From positions 415,755-479,754 of the forward strand of contig CAZRMV010000002.1 of assembly GCA_964601275.1 (NCBI GenBank): a DNA stretch of 64,000 nucleotides, in the 5' to 3' direction. Positions within the stretch are counted from its first letter, which is position 1; each line of letters begins with the position of its first letter. Shown in pieces: positions 17,710 to 26,189 of this stretch. Below the pieces are notes generated by a model that was not told the DNA's origin, ran no database searches, and saw only the letters and a list, made by a program, of their open reading frames with translations. This DNA comes from JAOZPE01 sp964601275. Its GTDB lineage: Bacteria; Krumholzibacteriota; Krumholzibacteriia; JAJRXK01. The position numbers and the translations under genes were made by a program.

Positions 17710-18525
17710 ATGAGCAATGTCATCGCCGTCGTCAACCAGAAGGGCGGTACGGGAAAGACCACGACCGCGCTCAACCTGGCCGCCGGGCTCATCCGGTACA
17801 GCGATATCACCTCGTCCTGTCTGATCATCGACATGGACCCCAACGGGTGCGCATCGACGACCATGCTGGGCAAGGTCGAGACCGGAGCACCCCAGCGCAG
17901 CATCTTCGACGTGTTGCGGCGGGCCATCACTCCCCACGACGGGATCATGTCGACCGTTTTCAGCGAGAACATCGACATCCTCCCCTCCAGTCCGCATCTG
18001 GCCAGCATGGCCAAGACCCAGCTCTTCGATCGGCTCAAAAAGGTAACCGAGGCCCTGGCATCCAGCTACGGCTGGATCATCATCGACACCCCGCCGAATC
18101 TCGGGGTGCTCACCACCAACGCCATGGTCTCCGCCGATTACCTGCTCATCCCGACCCCGATCAACGGGCTCTCGGTGGGAACCCTGCGGCAATTGGCCGC
18201 GCACATCGACATGGTGCGCAACAACCAGAACGACCTGCTGCAGGTCCTGGGCATCCTGGTGACGATGAAGGACGCGCGGACGAAGCTGAATGACAAGCTG
18301 GTGAAGGAGGTCAAGGAGATCTTCGGCAAGGAATCGATCTTCAAGACCCACATCACCGCGAACACGAAGCTGGAAGAGGCGCCCGGGGAGTTCCAGAGCA
18401 TCTTCTCGTACGATTCGTCCTGCGTGGGCGCGACCCTCTATCGCGACTTCCTCAAGAAGGAACTGCTGAAGAAGTTGAAGGCGATGGAGAAGCGCCGGGC
18501 CGAGCTGATCGAGGCCAAGTACTGA
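17710..18525 (+). CDS. ParA/Soj-family ATPase without adjacent ParB
   Basis: A 271-residue deviant-Walker ATPase. NQKGGTGKTTTALNLA is the P-loop with the signature lysine, LIIDMDPNGCASTTML follows, and IIIDTPPNLGVLTTNAM is the switch II/Walker B segment. TPINGLSVGTLRQLA and the C-terminal GATLYRDFLKKELLKKL helix are family-like. Such proteins position chromosomes, plasmids or large complexes on the nucleoid or membrane. No ParB, parS array or plasmid replication gene is nearby, so it may position an envelope or export machine; the next gene is an O-antigen-ligase-like protein. ATG 17710 follows GATCAGGGT, a weak ribosome site. Confidence 0.88.
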   Translation: MSNVIAVVNQKGGTGKTTTALNLAAGLIRYSDITSSCLIIDMDPNGCASTTMLGKVETGAPQRSIFDVLRRAITPHDGIMSTVFSENIDILPSSPHLASMAKTQLFDRLKKVTEALASSYGWIIIDTPPNLGVLTTNAMVSADYLLIPTPINGLSVGTLRQLAAHIDMVRNNQNDLLQVLGILVTMKDARTKLNDKLVKEVKEIFGKESIFKTHITANTKLEEAPGEFQSIFSYDSSCVGATLYRDFLKKELLKKLKAMEKRRAELIEAKY

Positions 18526-18576
18526 TCCCGGCCGGGGGAATCGCAGCAAGGTTCGAAAACCCACCGAGGAGGAGAG

Positions 18577-20046
18577 GTGGCGATCTCCCAGCGGCTGGCC
18601 GAGACCGCCGAAGCCGGACCCCTGATCCTCGGGCCGGTCCTGGCTGCGGTCGGGTCGGCGGCGGTCCTCTCCTTGCTGGGCCTGCACTCCCTGCCGATTC
18701 TCCTGGCGCTCACCATCGCGGGGTTGGCGCTGCTGGCCGGCCTGCAGCGCTTCGATCTCTGGTATTCCGCGTTCGTGGCCTACCTGTTGTTCGAGACCGT
18801 GGCGGCCGACTTTCTCCCCGGATCGCTCGGACTGGTCTCCAAGGATCTGTTCTACCTGGCGGTGATGGCGCTGGGGGTGTTGACCCTCGCCGCCCGGCCC
18901 GTGCCGCAGTCGGCGCGCCCTCCCGCGTTCGCGGTGGGAGCGATCGGCTTGCTGGTGGTGTTCCACCTGCTGCTGGTGGTCCGGGGTCCCACCTTGATGC
19001 TGGGGGCGCTCGGGTTCCGGGGCACCGTCTTCCTTGCCCCGATCGCGCTCATGACTCCCCTGGCGTACGCGGAACGACGGGGCCGGCGATTCTCGTTCAC
19101 CCTGCTCATCCTCGGACTGACCGCGGTCGCGATCATCGCGTTCTGGGAAGCCTACGCCTGGCAACAGGTGCGCGAGGTGCTCGAACTCGAAGAACAACGC
19201 TGGACCATGGGGACGCTCAAGGCGAGTTCGACGGTGGGTTCTCCGGGAGCATTGGGCGCGGTGATGGGGGTGGGATTGTTGTTCCTGGTGGCGCGGCTGC
19301 TCGAGGGAAAGATGCGAGCGCGGTGGTGGATCGTCCTGTCGGCGGTGGGAGCGTTGTGGATGGGTGGACTGGTGCTGTCCTTCAGCCGGATCTCCCAATT
19401 CAGTTTCGGGATTCTCGCGCTGCTGTTGCTCTTGCGCCGTCCCCGTTTGTTCGTTCCGGGAGTCCTGGTCCTGACCGTGGCGGGGGTGATCGCGGACTGG
19501 GCCACCCACGGATTCTTCAGCGGGAACCTGCTCGCCACCTTCGGACTCGGTGAACATCTCGACGCGATTCAGAGCACCCAGGACCGGGTCCAGATCATCC
19601 GCGAGGTGCTCGACCGCTACTGGCCGATGCGACCCTGGCTGGGATTCGGACTGGGCAGTGCGGGCGCCGCCACCCTGACCCATCTGCAGGACGCCCCCCT
19701 GGGGTATCTCTACCTGGACAACATGTACCTGAAGGCCCTGGTCGAAGGGGGGGTCGTCGGATTCTTCGTCCACCTCGTCTCGATCGTGGTGCCCCTGGGC
19801 GCGGCGGCGATCCTCGAGCGACGGTTGAGCCGGCGTCCGGCCGCCCCCTGGCGGCGGGCGGCGCTCCGCGGCGCCGGGGCGACGGTGTTGTTCTTCGCGC
19901 TGGTGGGAACGGCGAGTACGGTGCAGGAGATGCCGGTGGTGAATCTGTCGTTGTGGTGGGCGGTCGGCTGGCTGGTCGCCGAAGCGGCCCGGCAGCGAAC
20001 CGAGGACCGCCCCTCCATCCGGAAAGGCCGTCTTCCCGCGGGATGA
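18577..20046 (+). CDS. O-antigen ligase/polymerase-like membrane protein
   Basis: The 489-residue product is almost entirely hydrophobic, with about 11-12 predicted membrane helices. It has the large periplasmic loop typical of the Wzy/WaaL superfamily (about residues 325-385, including QDRVQIIREVLDRYW and LDNMYLKALVEGG). The FGLGSAG and LDNMYLKAL segments correspond to the short conserved blocks of the family. It likely joins or polymerises sugar chains on the outer face of the inner membrane. GTG 18577 is chosen because AGGAGGAGAG immediately precedes it. Its stop sits on the left arm of a perfect palindrome shared with the convergent Wzi-like gene. Confidence 0.78.
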   Translation: MAISQRLAETAEAGPLILGPVLAAVGSAAVLSLLGLHSLPILLALTIAGLALLAGLQRFDLWYSAFVAYLLFETVAADFLPGSLGLVSKDLFYLAVMALGVLTLAARPVPQSARPPAFAVGAIGLLVVFHLLLVVRGPTLMLGALGFRGTVFLAPIALMTPLAYAERRGRRFSFTLLILGLTAVAIIAFWEAYAWQQVREVLELEEQRWTMGTLKASSTVGSPGALGAVMGVGLLFLVARLLEGKMRARWWIVLSAVGALWMGGLVLSFSRISQFSFGILALLLLLRRPRLFVPGVLVLTVAGVIADWATHGFFSGNLLATFGLGEHLDAIQSTQDRVQIIREVLDRYWPMRPWLGFGLGSAGAATLTHLQDAPLGYLYLDNMYLKALVEGGVVGFFVHLVSIVVPLGAAAILERRLSRRPAAPWRRAALRGAGATVLFFALVGTASTVQEMPVVNLSLWWAVGWLVAEAARQRTEDRPSIRKGRLPAG

Positions 20047-20069
20047 CCGCGGCGGAACCGCCGCGGTCA
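20044..20069. terminator. Perfect 26-bp palindrome containing both convergent stop codons
   Basis: TGACCGCGGCGG (20044-20055) and CCGCCGCGGTCA (20058-20069) are perfect inverse complements with a 2-bp AA centre. The first TGA is the stop of the ligase-like gene and the last TCA is the stop of the Wzi-like gene on the other strand. There is no T-run. It is probably a bidirectional terminator or mRNA 3'-end structure. Confidence 0.6.
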
Positions 20070-21719
20070 ACCTCCCACCAGCCAGGCGAACGCGGGACTG
20101 TAGAGGTGGACGAAGGCGCGCAGTTCGAAGATGTCCTCGTCGCGCTCGGTATTGTCCACATGCTCGATCGATTGCCATCCCACCGTGAGTTCGGCCCGCA
20201 CCCACGGGGGAAGTTGCCAGGTGGCGCCTCCCTCGGCGATCCATCGCTTCTCGACGGGGGGGCGGGGGAAGGGTTCGCCGACGTGTCCCTCCCGGCTCTC
20301 GGTGGTCCAGAGCCGGTTGATGCCCCGGCGCCGCCGCTCGCCGGAGATCCACAGGAGGGTACGTGGGGAAGGTCGCCAACTCAGCCGCAGGAAATGCCGG
20401 TCGGTATCCGGGCCCTCGGGCGCGCCCAGGGGCCGCTCGAAATGCTGGGCGTCGGTTCCCAGGCCGCGGTGCAGGTAGGTCCAGCTGCCCAGGCGGCGGT
20501 ACTCGTAGGAGACCATCCCGCGGGGTCCGAGCGTGCGGTCGAGTCCGATCGAACCCGCGAGCTGGTCGGGCCACTTCTTCCGGCCTTGCGAATCGATCTG
20601 CAGGTCGTCCACCAGGAAGGCGCCGTAGAGGTGCCACCCGCGCCACCAAGCCTCGGCGTCGACCTGGTGGAAGACATTGACCTCCTTCTGGTCGCCGCTG
20701 CCGCTCTCGATCTGGACCACCGCGTAGATGCTCACCGGGTTCAGGTACTTCAGATCGAACCCTCCGGCCTCGGAGGCCACCACCGCGGTTTCGCTGAGCC
20801 CCAGCCGTCCCCAGCGCCACAGGGTGAAGTCGATGCGATGCCCGTAGAAGCTGCGCCGCAGGGAGCTCTGCATCTGCAGGCGGGTGGCGCCTCCGGGCAG
20901 GGAGTCGGCCAGGCTGCGGGTGACCCACACCGTCTCGGTGGAGATCTGGCCCGCGAAGGCCTGGAGGCGATGCTTGCCCAGGCGGATCTCCCCCTGGACC
21001 AGGTCGGGGGCGGGGGCGGTGGTCGAGAGGATGAGCGAGCCCAGGCGGTCGGGGCCCCAGTCGAGGAAGCGCCGGCCCAGGGTCAACGAAAACCGGCCGG
21101 TCCGGTAGCGCAGGTAGGCCTCATCGAGATTGTTGGAGGCCCCGAGCTGGCTGAAGTCGCGGGTGCGGTTGTGCGGGTCGTTGGTTCCCTCGCTGTCGAA
21201 GACGAAGCGCAGGTGACCGCTGAGATTCTCCAGGAGGCCGGCGTCCAGCCAGAAACCGACGCGGCTGCGCCAGGCGGGATCGACCGCGTCGCCGTCCCGG
21301 ACGTCCTCGAAGATGGGATGGAGCTGGCGCGGAGGGTCGGCGGCGAAGGCCAGGAGATCCAGATCGACCGAGGCGGAGAATCCCCGGGGAGAGGCGGAGG
21401 ATCCCCGGGGTGGAGGGGAATCGGCCCAGGGAGTGAAGAGCATCGGGGCGTACGCAGAGGCGGTCAACCGGCGGAGCGCCTGTTCCCGGTCGCGGGCGGG
21501 AAGGGTGGAGAGCGAGCGGTCGAACGCTCCTCTCCGGTGGAGTTCATCGAGGAGGCCGAGGTCGTCGAATGCGGGACCGAGCACCCTCGAGTCCCGGAAG
21601 ACGCGGTCGCCCAGGGTCACCGCCGGCGCGGGGGCCACTCCGGCGGAAAGCGCCAGCGAGAAGCCCGCGAGCAGGAAGATGAAGGGGAAGGCCCGGCGTC
21701 CTGGTTTCGATCGGATCAC
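20067..21719 (-). CDS. Wzi-like capsule-assembly outer-membrane protein
   Basis: A 550-residue exported protein with a signal peptide (RRAFPFIFLLAGFSLALS, cleavage near residue 30-35) and a long mature barrel domain. Segments resemble the Wzi/capsule assembly family: YLRYRTGRFSLTLGRRFLDWGP, RSFYGHRIDFTLW, SETAVVASEAGGFDLKYLNP and WRGWHLYGAFLVDDLQID. Wzi anchors surface polysaccharide at the outer membrane. The convergent O-antigen-ligase-like gene and the glycosyltransferases at 22550 and 24157 fit a surface-polysaccharide role. GTG 21719 is chosen because GGAGGAAACA precedes it; a longer frame (to 21854) lacks a signal peptide at its start. It ends in aromatic-rich strands. Confidence 0.8.
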   Translation of the reverse strand: MIRSKPGRRAFPFIFLLAGFSLALSAGVAPAPAVTLGDRVFRDSRVLGPAFDDLGLLDELHRRGAFDRSLSTLPARDREQALRRLTASAYAPMLFTPWADSPPPRGSSASPRGFSASVDLDLLAFAADPPRQLHPIFEDVRDGDAVDPAWRSRVGFWLDAGLLENLSGHLRFVFDSEGTNDPHNRTRDFSQLGASNNLDEAYLRYRTGRFSLTLGRRFLDWGPDRLGSLILSTTAPAPDLVQGEIRLGKHRLQAFAGQISTETVWVTRSLADSLPGGATRLQMQSSLRRSFYGHRIDFTLWRWGRLGLSETAVVASEAGGFDLKYLNPVSIYAVVQIESGSGDQKEVNVFHQVDAEAWWRGWHLYGAFLVDDLQIDSQGRKKWPDQLAGSIGLDRTLGPRGMVSYEYRRLGSWTYLHRGLGTDAQHFERPLGAPEGPDTDRHFLRLSWRPSPRTLLWISGERRRRGINRLWTTESREGHVGEPFPRPPVEKRWIAEGGATWQLPPWVRAELTVGWQSIEHVDNTERDEDIFELRAFVHLYSPAFAWLVGG

Positions 21720-21807
21720 TGTTTCCTCCGCACCGGTGGATCGCCCCCGGAGTATCCCCGATGCGGAGTGCTCTGACCAGTCCGGGATTTGCGAGCGCGG
21801 TGGGGAC

Positions 21808-22560
21808 TCAGGGCCGACGGACGAGGTAGGCGAGATGACGGCCGCAGATGCCATGATCCCGCCGGTAGGAGAAGTACAGCTCCTCGCGGCGGTCGGTGCC
21901 GTCGGGACAGATCGACACGCGGGAAGGCTTCAGGCCGGCGGCGACGAGACGCTCGACCGCGGTGCCCTTGAGATCGACGTGGGGACGCGTCCACTTCCTT
22001 CCGGCGGACGACGGGTGGCTGCGGTGGACGTGGGAAGCGGGGAAGCGGGAGGCGACCTCTTCGCCCACCTCGAAGGACTCCAGGGAGATCGCGGGACCGA
22101 TCCAGGCCCGCAACTTCGCGGGATCCGCCCCCAGTCCGACAAGAGCGGAAACCGTCGCGCGCAGCACTCCGGCCACCAGTCCCCGCCAGCCCGCATGGGC
22201 GACGCCGAACGGCTTGCCGGCGGGATCCCACAGCAGGACCGGGAGGCAGTCGGCGACCGCGATCAACAGGCCGAGCGAGGAATCCGCGGTGACCAAGGCG
22301 TCTCCGTCGCCCTGCAGACCCGGCCGGAGCACGTGGACGACCCGCCGGCCATGTACCTGCCGGCACCAGGCGAAGCGGTCGGCGGGATGGAAAAGGGCAC
22401 GGGCGAGGACCTTCCGGAGGGCGGCGCGGCCGTCTTCGGCCGAGGCGTCGTCTCCCGGGGGGAAGCCGCGCCGGGTGGTGAGGCCGCCGAGGAAACCGTG
22501 CTCTCCGCACAGGCCGGGGGCCGATCGCAGCAGCACCGTGGATCGTGCTCTATCCGACAT
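21808..22560 (-). CDS. pgeF: Purine nucleoside phosphorylase/polyphenol oxidase, PgeF (YfiH) family
   Basis: The 250-residue product shows the PgeF/YfiH/LACC1 zinc site: RQVHGRRVVHV (His), VADCLPVLLWDP (Cys) and GVAHAGWRGLVAGVL (His), plus GPAISLESFEVGEEV. Family enzymes act on purine nucleosides, and in E. coli PgeF corrects misincorporated peptidoglycan residues. Length is typical (about 240-250). ATG 22560 overlaps the end of the upstream glycosyltransferase gene by 11 bp, so the two are probably co-transcribed. An extension to 22914 would only read the other gene in a wrong frame. Confidence 0.9.
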   Translation of the reverse strand: MSDRARSTVLLRSAPGLCGEHGFLGGLTTRRGFPPGDDASAEDGRAALRKVLARALFHPADRFAWCRQVHGRRVVHVLRPGLQGDGDALVTADSSLGLLIAVADCLPVLLWDPAGKPFGVAHAGWRGLVAGVLRATVSALVGLGADPAKLRAWIGPAISLESFEVGEEVASRFPASHVHRSHPSSAGRKWTRPHVDLKGTAVERLVAAGLKPSRVSICPDGTDRREELYFSYRRDHGICGRHLAYLVRRP

Positions 22561-24073
22561 GGAAGAGGACCCGGCTGATCCACACCCCCAGGACCACCAG
22601 GCCCAGGGCGGCGCCGAGCGATCCGACGCGGGCCAGGCGATTGAGTTGCCTGCCGAGCGAGGTGAACCCGACGTAGGCGAAGCCGCCGAGGAAGAGCAGA
22701 AGGAAGGGAATCGCGAGCCAGCGATGGTCGGCGATCGCGATCCACAGACCCACGGTGAAGTAGGCGGCCATGGCCAGCTCGAGCCAAGCCAGGCCATTGA
22801 CCCGCAGTTGGTAGAGACGGGACACGGTGGCGGTCTTTCCCCGCACGCCGTACTTCGGCGTCCGCTGGAAGGGGGACTCGTGTCCCAGCAGGGCTTCGAT
22901 GACCGCCTTCCCATTGTTGAGGGACATTCCGATGCCCAGGCTCAGCAAGGCCGGGATGAGCCGCATGGTCTTCCAGAACCCCTGCCCCGCGGCCAGTTGG
23001 CAGGCCACGTGGTAGGCGATGACGAAGAGCGTCGTGCAGGCGAAGGCGGCGGCGAAGGTGAGGTAGAGGGGATGCCCGGTGTCGAAACGCCGCAGGAGCG
23101 TCGGTACCCACAGGAAGCACGGGATGGCCATCAGGAGATAGGCCATGTTGTTGGTGAGGTGGAAGAAGGCTTCGAGCTTGATCCTCCAGGGAAGATTGCT
23201 GCGCAGGACCATCGGCAGGAGCTTGCGCGCGGTCTGGATGCTTCCCTTGGCCCAACGATGCTGCTGGGTCTTGAACGCGCCCATGTCGATGGGAAGTTCC
23301 GCGGCGGAGACCACGTCGTCGAGGTAGATGAATCGCCATCCCGCCATCTGCGCCCGGTAGGACAGATCCAGGTCCTCGGTGAGGGTGTCTCCTTGCCAGC
23401 CCCCCGCGGCGCCGATAGAGTTCTTCCGCCACAGGCCGGCGGTTCCGTTGAAGTTGAAGAAGCGGCCGGTCCGGTTGCGGGCGACGTGTTCGATCAGGAA
23501 GTGACCGTCCAGGAAGATCGACTGGAGCCGGGTGAGAAGGGAGTACTCGCGGTTGAGGTGATCCCATCGCGCCTGGACCATGCCGACCTCGGGATCGGCG
23601 AAGTACGGGACGGTGCGCCGCAGGAAATCGGGGGGCGGAAGGAAATCGGCGTCGAAGAGGGCGATGAATTCCCCTCGAGCGCACTCGAGGCCTTCGGCGA
23701 GGGCGCCGGCCTTGAATCCCTTCCGCTGCTCCCGGTGCAGGTAGCGGACGGGAATCCCCAGCCGCTGCAAGCGGCGCACGAGGGTCTCAAGCCGCGGGGC
23801 GGTGCAGTCGGTCGAGTCATCGAGGACCTGGATTTCCAGGCGGTCACGTGGATACTCCATCCGGGCGCAGGCCATCACCAGGCGTCGGGCCACGAAGCGC
23901 TCGTTGTAGATCGGAAGCTGGATGGTCACCATGGGCCACCCTGCCTCGTTGGGAGGGAGTGGAGGGCGCCGATCGCGGACCTTCCAGTAGAGGATCAGCA
24001 GGAAGAGCCGGTGCAGGCCGAAGAGCCCGAGACCGGCGAGGGAAACGAAGTAGGCGATGATCACGAAGGACAT
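22550..24073 (-). CDS. Membrane-bound family 2 glycosyltransferase (cellulose-synthase-like)
   Basis: This 507-residue protein has an N-terminal helix (IIAYFVSLAGLGLFG) and a cytosolic GT2 domain (about 45-300). It shows all processive-type motifs: VLDDSTD, FDADFLPP (DxD-like), TLTEDLDLSYR (TED) and QQHRWAKGS (QxxRW). Four or five C-terminal helices follow (about 310-500). This layout matches CslA/mannan-synthase-like or glucan-synthase-like enzymes. It likely makes a beta-linked polysaccharide or glycolipid from a nucleotide sugar. It is transcribed with pgeF and divergent from the GT-C gene at 24157, only 83 bp away. Confidence 0.9.
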   Translation of the reverse strand: MSFVIIAYFVSLAGLGLFGLHRLFLLILYWKVRDRRPPLPPNEAGWPMVTIQLPIYNERFVARRLVMACARMEYPRDRLEIQVLDDSTDCTAPRLETLVRRLQRLGIPVRYLHREQRKGFKAGALAEGLECARGEFIALFDADFLPPPDFLRRTVPYFADPEVGMVQARWDHLNREYSLLTRLQSIFLDGHFLIEHVARNRTGRFFNFNGTAGLWRKNSIGAAGGWQGDTLTEDLDLSYRAQMAGWRFIYLDDVVSAAELPIDMGAFKTQQHRWAKGSIQTARKLLPMVLRSNLPWRIKLEAFFHLTNNMAYLLMAIPCFLWVPTLLRRFDTGHPLYLTFAAAFACTTLFVIAYHVACQLAAGQGFWKTMRLIPALLSLGIGMSLNNGKAVIEALLGHESPFQRTPKYGVRGKTATVSRLYQLRVNGLAWLELAMAAYFTVGLWIAIADHRWLAIPFLLLFLGGFAYVGFTSLGRQLNRLARVGSLGAALGLVVLGVWISRVLFHVG

Positions 24074-24156
24074 GTAGACGCCGGGGTCGAGAGATCAGGA
24101 AAACCTGCGTGGACGGGTCCAGCGCGCGGACTGCATCACTCAGCCGGGAGATCACC

Positions 24157-25515
24157 GTGGATTCCAATCAGGCACCGCTCCCTGCGGCATGGGCGAGGGT
24201 AAGCGCCGGTGGCTCTCTCGGCAAGCCGGACCTGATCTTTCTCCTGCTCTCCGTGGCACTCTACGTCGCCGCCGCTCGTTTCGTGACCTCCATCGACGGG
24301 ACCCTGGCGTGGATCGGCCTCTACCTGGGGCAATGGTCGCTGTACGGGTGGTGGATCGGGGGCGCTCGATGGGGACGACGCAAGAGCGGGCAGAGGGCCG
24401 GCTCTGGGGGCGAGGGTGCACCCGGCGCCTCGCCGGCCTCCTTCACTCCCTGGACAGTGCTCGCCGCCGCGCTCATCTTCCGTCTGGGGGTCGGGTTCAC
24501 CACTCCCTGGCTTTCCGACGACCTCTACCGCTACCTCCTGGATGGGAGGGTCCTGGCGTCGGGGATCAACCCCTTCCGCTACGCTCCCGCCTCCGAGGTG
24601 ATCCGGTCCCTGCAGCCGGTCTGGAGCGCGTTGGTGAATCATCCGGATGTGCCCACCATCTATCCTCCGGTGGCGCAGGCGATGGGTCTGTTGGCGGCCT
24701 GGCTGCACCTGGGTGTGGATGGGTGGCGGGTGTGGATGAGCCTGGTCGACCTGGGGGCGATCGTCGCGGTGTCCCGTCTCTTCGGGGGGGGGCCGGAGGG
24801 CTGGAAGGCGGCCGCGGTGTATGGCCTGTGCCCCCTGGCGGTTTGGGAGTCGGGAGCGAACGGGCACCTCGAGCCGATGATCGCCCTGCTGTTGGTCTCG
24901 AGCCTTGTGGCGTGGAGGACAGCGCATCCGGTGCGGGCGGGTGGCTGGCTGGCCGCCTCGGCGCTGGTGAAGCTCTTTCCGTTGGCATTGGTGCCGCTCT
25001 TCGTGCGGCGCCGCGGGTTCTGGCTCCTCCTTGCGGCCTCGACCGGAGGCTTCTTGCTGGGATGGCTGCCTTTTGTGGCCGGAGGGGTGGATGTGACGGT
25101 GGGTCTGCGGACCTACCTGGCCAAGTGGTCGTTCAACTCACCGGTCCACGCCGGTCTGGAAGCCCTGTTTTCCGGAAGCCTCCTGCCGCGTCTGTTTCCC
25201 TTCGCCTTCATCGCCGCCGCCACCGCCTGGGCCGGCCTGCGGAGAGTGGAGCCGGTGCGGGCGGTGCCGTTCGTCCTCTTCGGGTTTCTCTTGTCCGGCC
25301 CGACCCTGCAACCGTGGTACGCGCTGTGGCTTTTGCCCTTCCTGGGACCGCGTCCCCACCTGGGTCTGTGGTTCTTCGTTGGAGCGATGGGGCTTTCCTA
25401 CGAGGTGTGGTGGGAAGTCGCGCAGCGGGGAACCTGGCGGATCGCCCCGGCGTGGAACGTGATCATCTGGACCATCGTCTTGTCGGGCTGGGTGCTCCAG
25501 GGGCGCCGCCGCTAG
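24157..25515 (+). CDS. GT-C fold membrane glycosyltransferase (GT87/DUF2029-like)
   Basis: A 452-residue integral membrane protein with about 11-12 helices. The first periplasmic loop carries WLSDDLYRYLLDGRVL, the acidic DD motif expected for polyprenyl-phosphate-sugar-dependent GT-C enzymes. The TIYPPVAQ, LVKLFPLALVPLF and LQPWYALWLLPFL segments resemble alpha-mannosyltransferases of the GT87/DUF2029 group. GTG 24157 is preferred over GTG 24109 because GGGAGATCACC lies just upstream. Its stop overlaps the hemerythrin stop in CTAG (25512-25515). Together with the divergent GT2 gene it suggests a membrane-associated glycan pathway. Confidence 0.78.
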   Translation: MDSNQAPLPAAWARVSAGGSLGKPDLIFLLLSVALYVAAARFVTSIDGTLAWIGLYLGQWSLYGWWIGGARWGRRKSGQRAGSGGEGAPGASPASFTPWTVLAAALIFRLGVGFTTPWLSDDLYRYLLDGRVLASGINPFRYAPASEVIRSLQPVWSALVNHPDVPTIYPPVAQAMGLLAAWLHLGVDGWRVWMSLVDLGAIVAVSRLFGGGPEGWKAAAVYGLCPLAVWESGANGHLEPMIALLLVSSLVAWRTAHPVRAGGWLAASALVKLFPLALVPLFVRRRGFWLLLAASTGGFLLGWLPFVAGGVDVTVGLRTYLAKWSFNSPVHAGLEALFSGSLLPRLFPFAFIAAATAWAGLRRVEPVRAVPFVLFGFLLSGPTLQPWYALWLLPFLGPRPHLGLWFFVGAMGLSYEVWWEVAQRGTWRIAPAWNVIIWTIVLSGWVLQGRRR

Positions 25516-26075
25516 CTGGCCGGCGGGTATTCCTTCAACAGCCCTTCGGCCAGGGCGTGGTAACTCTCGGGAGCGCCCTCGTCCCCGGTTTCCCGTTCGA
25601 AGGTTTGATAGGCCTCGACCAGGCGGTCGAGCTCTTCGGAAGGAATGGCCTGCAACGCCATCGGATAGAGGATGTCGTCCTCCTTCTGGATGTGGGCGCG
25701 CAGGAGATTGATGTAGCCCACCGAGTTCTCCATGAAGGATTGCCGGTCGTCGCACTCCAGCGGAGCTTCCTTCTCGCCCAGGGCGACGAGTTCGCTGACG
25801 TGGTTGCGACCCTGTACGTGCTCGGAAAGCATCACCGCAACCGGTCCGAAGTCGGGGGAGAAGCCGTACTCGCCCATCTTGACGAAGAGGTGGTCCTCTT
25901 CCTTCCCGTGGTGCCATCGATCGGCGAAGCCCCGGAAGAATCGAGCATATCGGGCGATGGTCGCCGGCGTGGCGTCCGCCTCGGCATGGACGCGGTTGAC
26001 GAAGGTTTCCAGGGACGCGAGAACCTCTTCGATCTGACGGTGCTCCCGCATGAGGATTTCGATGGCGGCGTGCAC
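25512..26075 (-). CDS. Hemerythrin-like domain protein
   Basis: The 187-residue product is a four-helix hemerythrin/HHE cation-binding protein. Iron ligands are visible as MREHRQIEEVL (first His-Glu), RWHHGKEEDHLF (second HxxxE), SEHVQGRNHV and HIQKEDDILYPM. Proteins of this type bind a di-iron centre and oxygen or nitric oxide, or repair iron-sulfur clusters. The start is set at GTG 26075 because GAAGGAG lies 8 nt upstream; a longer frame to 26168 has no family sequence. It is monocistronic, with its stop shared with the convergent GT-C gene. Confidence 0.88.
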   Translation of the reverse strand: MHAAIEILMREHRQIEEVLASLETFVNRVHAEADATPATIARYARFFRGFADRWHHGKEEDHLFVKMGEYGFSPDFGPVAVMLSEHVQGRNHVSELVALGEKEAPLECDDRQSFMENSVGYINLLRAHIQKEDDILYPMALQAIPSEELDRLVEAYQTFERETGDEGAPESYHALAEGLLKEYPPAS

Positions 26076-26189
26076 GATGGCTCCTTCGGTTGATGGGGCT
26101 GGGTCCGGCGGGACGGCCCAGGGGGGAATGAAGAGGCGCCCTACGATGGACGCCTCTGTGGAATTCATACTGTCAGATCGACGAAAACG

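Noticed and set aside
17629..20928. Very long minus-strand open frame opposite ParA and the ligase-like gene
   Set aside because: Composition (Arg, Gln, His-rich, low complexity) is that of an antisense shadow in GC-rich DNA, and the plus strand holds recognisable families.
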